From Candidatus Obscuribacter sp. (GTDB lineage Bacteria; Cyanobacteriota; Vampirovibrionia; Obscuribacterales; Obscuribacteraceae), in the NCBI GenBank assembly GCA_021772095.1, contig JADYXR010000133.1:62001-126000 (forward strand): DNA of 64,000 nucleotides, written 5' to 3'. A model generated the notes under the pieces. The model was given only the letters and a program-made list of their open reading frames with translations. It had not been told where the DNA came from and ran no database searches. Shown here in pieces: positions 59,137 through 64,000 of this stretch (position 1 is its first letter; the number at the start of each line of letters is the position of its first letter). A program made the position numbers and the translations under genes.

Positions 59137-60396
59137 ATGAATCGAAGCGTTTTAGTGATGTTGGTTGCGTTGCTTGCTGGTTGCGCGTCAAACAACAACC
59201 CTGACCAGTTATCTTCGCAAGCAGGCACTCTTATCGCTGGCGGAAAATACAAGAAGTCGCTGAAATTATACGATGCCGCAATTTTGCAAAGCGACAAAGA
59301 TTCCGCACTGTATGCCAAACGCGGCACAGTCAAGTCACTATTGATGGACTACGACGGCGCGCTCAACGATCTCAATCGAGCAATCGAGTTGCGTTCCGAC
59401 GTCGGTTGGTACCACAGCAAGCGCTCGATGCTTCTCGGCGAACTAAAACAAGCTGACGCTGCTATCGACAGCGCAAACAAGGCAGTACAACTGGATCCTG
59501 CCGATGAACAGACACTGGCATACCGCGCTAAGGCATACGCGCTCAATGGGCAATATGAGAAAGCGCTGCAAGATGCACTCCAATCCGCAAAGCACGGAGG
59601 CGATCTGGTCTATACATACAAGGTTTTGGCGACCTGTTATATCCATCTTGGAAAACCTGATGAAGCGCTCGATTCCATCCGAAAAGCAATCACTTTGAAT
59701 GAATCTGATCCGACTTTGATTTGTTTGAAATCCGAAGCGGAGATGCAGAAGCTCGATTTGAAGCAGGCGATAAAAACGGCGCAAACCGCACAAAAGAAGA
59801 ATCCGGAAGCAATCGAACCTTACTCATGTTTAGCCAGAGCATACCTGCTTCTCGGCGATAACGAAAAAGCAAAACAAAACATAGATATCGTTAGCGAGAA
59901 ATCTCCGACAGATGGGCAGGCACTACTGGCGGTATATTATATAAGCACTCGTCAAGCCGAAAAAGCTTTAGAAACCGCTTCCGTAGTGGCGAAGAATCAT
60001 CCCTCACCGGATGCTCAAATGACTCTAGCCGAAGCTTATACAATTTCGGGGCGCGGCACAGAGGCGTTAAAAATCGCAGATACGCTCAGCAAAGAATATC
60101 CCGATCTTGCTGCAGTTCATCGGACTCGAGCGCTCGCACTGATCGGTTTAGGCAAATATGATGAAGCCGCATCTGCTGCATCCGAGTCTATTCGAATTCT
60201 GAAATACAACCCGTTTGCGTATCGACTCCGGTCCGAAGCACTCGCTTGCAACGGCGATGCCGACGGGGCTCGGCGTGATCGAGTCGAATCCCAAAAGCTG
60301 GGCTATCTCGATTCCCTCCCTCAGGAAGGCATGCTCTTAACTCTGAAACAACAGCTTGCCAAAGAACAAACGCCTGTTGCCGCGAAGCCGATGTAG
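59137..60396 (+). CDS. TPR lipoprotein
   Basis: MNRSVLVMLVALLAGC lipobox with GGAG RBS; many TPRs. Confidence 0.88.
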   Translation: MNRSVLVMLVALLAGCASNNNPDQLSSQAGTLIAGGKYKKSLKLYDAAILQSDKDSALYAKRGTVKSLLMDYDGALNDLNRAIELRSDVGWYHSKRSMLLGELKQADAAIDSANKAVQLDPADEQTLAYRAKAYALNGQYEKALQDALQSAKHGGDLVYTYKVLATCYIHLGKPDEALDSIRKAITLNESDPTLICLKSEAEMQKLDLKQAIKTAQTAQKKNPEAIEPYSCLARAYLLLGDNEKAKQNIDIVSEKSPTDGQALLAVYYISTRQAEKALETASVVAKNHPSPDAQMTLAEAYTISGRGTEALKIADTLSKEYPDLAAVHRTRALALIGLGKYDEAASAASESIRILKYNPFAYRLRSEALACNGDADGARRDRVESQKLGYLDSLPQEGMLLTLKQQLAKEQTPVAAKPM

Positions 60397-60436
60397 ATCT
60401 GCTAACGCGAAGCAAACAAGGAAATCACTATAGGAA

Positions 60437-60462
60437 AAGGGACGACTTCTCAGCCGTCCCTT
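60437..60462. terminator. Candidate bidirectional terminator between convergent genes
   Basis: AAGGGACG-N10-CGTCCCTT perfect 8-bp stem. Confidence 0.55.
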
Positions 60463-60493
60463 CTCAATTACACGAACGTTCTAACCGTTCGAA

Positions 60494-61756
60494 TTAACCC
60501 ATATTCTCAATGATATGTTTGGCGAATTCGCTGGTTTTGACTTTGGTGGCGCCGGTCATGAGGCGCTCCATGTCATAAGTTACTTTCTTCTGTTGGATGG
60601 TTGTAGCCAGAGCCTTCAGAATGAGCTGAGCAGCTTCGTTCCAGCCCAGGAATTCGAGCATCATGACGCCGGACAGGATGACCGAACCTGGGTTGATAAC
60701 GTCTTTGTCGGCGTACTTAGGAGCGGTACCGTGGGTTGCTTCGAAGATCGCGCAGTTGTCGCCGATGTTGGCTCCAGGAGCGATTCCGAGTCCGCCTACT
60801 TGGGCTGCGCATGCATCTGAGAGATAGTCGCCGTTCAAGTTGGTGGTTGCGATAACCGAGTATTCATCTGGTCTCAACAAGATTTGTTGGAACATTGAAT
60901 CAGCAATACGATCCTTGATCAGGATTTTGCCGGCAGGCATTTTGCCATCATGATCGGCCCAAAGTTTTTCTTCGGTGATGATATGTTCGGCGAATTCTTT
61001 CTCAGCTACTTCGTAGCCCCAATCTTTGAAGGCACCTTCGGTGAACTTCATGATGTTGCCTTTGTGCATCAAAGTCACTGATGGCAACTTGTGTTCGATT
61101 GCGTGTTCGATGGCGCGGCGAACAAGACGTTGCGAGCCGGTTTTTGAAATCGGTTTGATGCCGATCCCGGAATCAGGACGGATGGTTTTGTCAGGGCTGA
61201 CACTATGGATAGCGTCGATGATTTTCTTGGCTTCAGGAGAACCTGCTGGATACTCGATACCGGCGTATACGTCTTCAGTGTTCTCTCTGAAGATGACGAC
61301 GTTGAGTTTTTCTGGAGACACCACTGGTGATGGCACGCCGGAGAAATACTTAACTGGTCTTACGCAGCAATAAAGATCGAATATTTGACGGAGCGAAACG
61401 TTGAGACTGCGTATACCACCGCCAACTGGCGTGGTGAGTGGTCCTTTGATTGCAACGCCGAATTCTTTGAGGGCTTCGATAGTATCTTTCGGAAGCCAAT
61501 CTTTGGTTTGATCGAATGCTTTTTCGCCGGCGAGAACTTCAAACCAGGCGATTTCTTTTTTGTCGCCGTATGCTTTTTTGACAGCAGCGTCGATAACCAG
61601 TTTGGAAGCTTTCCAAATGTCGCGGCCGGTGCCGTCGCCTTCGATGAACGGAATAATTGGTTTTGACGGAGTAACGGGTTTGCCGTTTTCGAATTTAACT
61701 ACTTCGCCTTCTGGAACCTTGATTCCGTTGTACATTTTTTCTTTTACTTGACCCAT
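60494..61756 (-). CDS. icd: Isocitrate dehydrogenase (NADP-type)
   Basis: [72 protein letters not shown] at 61756. Confidence 0.96.
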   Translation of the reverse strand: MGQVKEKMYNGIKVPEGEVVKFENGKPVTPSKPIIPFIEGDGTGRDIWKASKLVIDAAVKKAYGDKKEIAWFEVLAGEKAFDQTKDWLPKDTIEALKEFGVAIKGPLTTPVGGGIRSLNVSLRQIFDLYCCVRPVKYFSGVPSPVVSPEKLNVVIFRENTEDVYAGIEYPAGSPEAKKIIDAIHSVSPDKTIRPDSGIGIKPISKTGSQRLVRRAIEHAIEHKLPSVTLMHKGNIMKFTEGAFKDWGYEVAEKEFAEHIITEEKLWADHDGKMPAGKILIKDRIADSMFQQILLRPDEYSVIATTNLNGDYLSDACAAQVGGLGIAPGANIGDNCAIFEATHGTAPKYADKDVINPGSVILSGVMMLEFLGWNEAAQLILKALATTIQQKKVTYDMERLMTGATKVKTSEFAKHIIENMG

Positions 61757-62007
61757 GTCGAACACCTTCTTAGCTAAGCCAATTGCCGGATTACTAATCG
61801 AGCAGATGTCACGCAAAACACTGCAAGATCCGCGCCCTCCGCTCCGAGGAGCCTGAATGGCGGTTTTGCATAGGATATCAGCTCGTTTGGAAACTTGAGA
61901 CAATGATCATTAAATACTAATGACTTTATTCAAACCGCAAACAAATGGCACGGCTAGAGACTAAAATGCTCAATCCTCCGATACTTTCACAAGGACATTG
62001 ACAACCA

Positions 62008-63586
62008 ATGCACCTCAATCAGTCGTTGCTCAGAGCGCTTTCACTGTTTCCAACCAAAGAAGCGATTGCCGACGGGCAAAAGAAGATGACATATGAGGAA
62101 CTCGGCAAGCGCATCGCCGCACTGATAGCCGCGCTCAAGGATGCCGGCGTGGAGAAAGGCGACGTCGTCGCTTGCATGTCGCTCAACTGTCATGAGTATC
62201 TTGAACTCTATTATGCAACCGCGTTTATGGGAGCTGTCCTCAATCCTCTCAACTACCGCCTGCACGCCGAGGAAGTCCGAGTCATATTGCAGGATTCCAA
62301 CGCCAAGATTTTTGTCGGCCACACCGAATTTTCAGAAGTGATTGAAAAGATTTTCAAGAACAAAACGTCAGTGAAACAGCTTCTGTGGCTCGGTCCAGGA
62401 GCGCCGCAAAAAAACGATATCAACTCGACCAATTACGAACCGTTCTTAATGAACCACTGGGGCGTGGCGCTCCCTGAGCCAAACGCCACTTCCGACGATC
62501 TAGCGCAGCTCTATTACACCAGCGGAACAACTGGCCAAGCCAAAGGTGTGATGCTCACTCACGGCAACGCCGCGTTCAACGCACTTGCTGCTGTTTCAGA
62601 ACTAAACATCAAAGATTCTGATGTCTGGCTGCACGTAGCGCCAATTTTTCACCTGGTCGATGCCTGGGCGATCTGGTCGGTGACCTGGGCCGGCGGCAAA
62701 CACGTGTTCTTGCCTCAATTTAAAGCGACGCCTGTAATGCAAGTAATCGAACGCGAAGGCGTGACCCTGACGGCCTTAGTGCCAACCATGCTGGGGACAT
62801 TGCTCGACTCGCACAATATTTGGGAGTACACCTACAATACGTTGCGTTTCATTCTTACCGCCGGCTCGCCGATAGCACCAGATATGGTGCGGCAGGTGGC
62901 GGAAGTTTTCCGCTGCGATTACGCCCAATTTTATGGAATGACAGAAACCAGTCCATTTCTGACGATCTCGTTGCCTCTGGCTGTTCATGCCAATCTTCCC
63001 GCGCACAAATTGCTGGAAGTGAAAGCAAAAACGGGTCGCCCAATTATTGGCGTTGACGTGAAGGTGGTCAAAGAAGACGGCAGCGAAGTGGCGCACAACG
63101 CGGAAGAAGTGGGCGAAATCATTGCACGCGGTCCTAATGTCACCAAAGGATATTGGAATAAACCCGACATCACGGCTGCCACGATTATTAACGGATGGCT
63201 GCACACAGGCGATCTCGCGACGGTCGATCAAGATGGATTTTTGAACATCGTCGATCGCAAGAAGGACATGATTGTCACAGGAGGAGAAAACGTTTTCTCA
63301 ACCGAGGTCGAGCATATAATATACGAACACGGAGCAGTATTCGAATGCGCTGTGTTTGGAGTGCCTGATGAGAAGTGGGGCGAGGCGGTCAAAGCAGTTA
63401 TTGTTTGCCACGGCACGATGGAGCTCAGAAGCTGAAATCATCGAGTTCGTGAAACAACGCCTGGCCAGCTATAAAGCGCCTAAGTCGATCGACTTCGTAA
63501 AAGAACTTCCTAAGACCGGAAGCGGAAAGATTTTCAAAAAAGGTCTTCGCGATAAGTACTGGGAAACCCACGCTAAGCGAGTTTAG
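62008..63586 (+). pseudogene. AMP-binding acyl-CoA ligase, reading frame disrupted by a +1 shift near 63420
   Basis: YYTSGTTGQAKGVMLTHGN, YGMTETSP, GWLHTGDLATVDQDGFLNIVDRKKDMIVTGGENV; C-terminal SSEAEIIEFVKQRLASYKAPKSIDFVKELPKTGSGKIFKK lies in the +1 frame (track ORF 63356..63586). Confidence 0.88.
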
Positions 63587-63616
63587 CGAAAGGACGATTT
63601 CGTCAAGGCAGGAAAC

Positions 63617-64000
63617 ATGAGTAAATACGATGCGCTGTTAATAGTCTCTTTCGGCGGACCTGAAGCACCCGACGATGTTATTCCATTTTTGGAAAACGTA
63701 TTGCGCGGCCGAAACGTTCCACCCGAAAGAATGGTCGAGGTGGCAAAACACTACGAGCAGTTCGGTGGTGTCAGTCCAATCAACGAACAAAATCGCGCGT
63801 TGATGCACGAGCTCAAAATTCTATTTGCCGAGAAGGGTCCCCACATTCCAATTTACTGGGGCAACCGAAATTGGCATCCCATGCTGGATGAAACGATCAA
63901 GAAGATGGCAGAAGACGGCGTAAGAAATGCTCTTGCATTTGTGACTTCCGCTTACAGCTCTTACAGTGGCTGCCGGCAGTATCGCGAAAACATCGAAGCC
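63617..64000 (+). CDS. hemH: Ferrochelatase (3' truncated by window edge)
   Basis: Manual translation [32 protein letters not shown]...[15 protein letters not shown]...[18 protein letters not shown]; absent from the ORF track because it is open-ended. Confidence 0.92.
   Translation, partial: MSKYDALLIVSFGGPEAPDDVIPFLENVLRGRNVPPERMVEVAKHYEQFGGVSPINEQNRALMHELKILFAEKGPHIPIYWGNRNWHPMLDETIKKMAEDGVRNALAFVTSAYSSYSGCRQYRENIEA

Noticed and set aside
1-64000. Prophage, transposon, toxin-antitoxin or known defence system
   Set aside because: No transposase, integrase, phage structural gene, restriction-modification gene or cas gene was recognised in any listed ORF.

Overview
This 64 kb window is a gene-dense bacterial chromosomal segment. 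No mobile element, prophage, integron, CRISPR array or rRNA was recognised. About 47 protein-coding genes on both strands and one tRNA-Leu(UAA) are supported. Housekeeping and metabolic anchors are mltG, ppc, icd, a futalosine-hydrolase-like gene (mqnB), an M1 aminopeptidase, a CaiB/BaiF CoA-transferase, an AMP-binding acyl-CoA ligase that is frameshifted in this sequence, and a 3'-truncated hemH. Much of the rest is poorly characterised: Ser/Thr kinases with C-terminal TPR regions, at least eight TPR proteins, WG-repeat and LRV-repeat proteins, a secreted Q/G-rich protein, a class D beta-lactamase, and SUFU-like and DUF4375/DMP19-like proteins. The two most interesting items are: (a) a ~14 kb surface-glycan island (about 31.2-44.8 kb) with two paralogous MBOAT + SGNH acyltransferase cassettes flanking epimerases, a GT2 and a GT39-like membrane protein; (b) a set of signalling proteins with degraded catalytic motifs or reader-type domains (a PAS-HisKA protein lacking the phospho-acceptor His, a DUF4388 protein with a degenerate GGDEF, a protein of tandem MshEN/GspE-N-like repeats, and a J-like domain lacking HPD fused to the same repeat type). 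Gene content loosely resembles Vampirovibrionia/Obscuribacterales-type genomes, but that taxonomic impression is an untested inference. All family calls come from reading motifs by eye; no database search was run.
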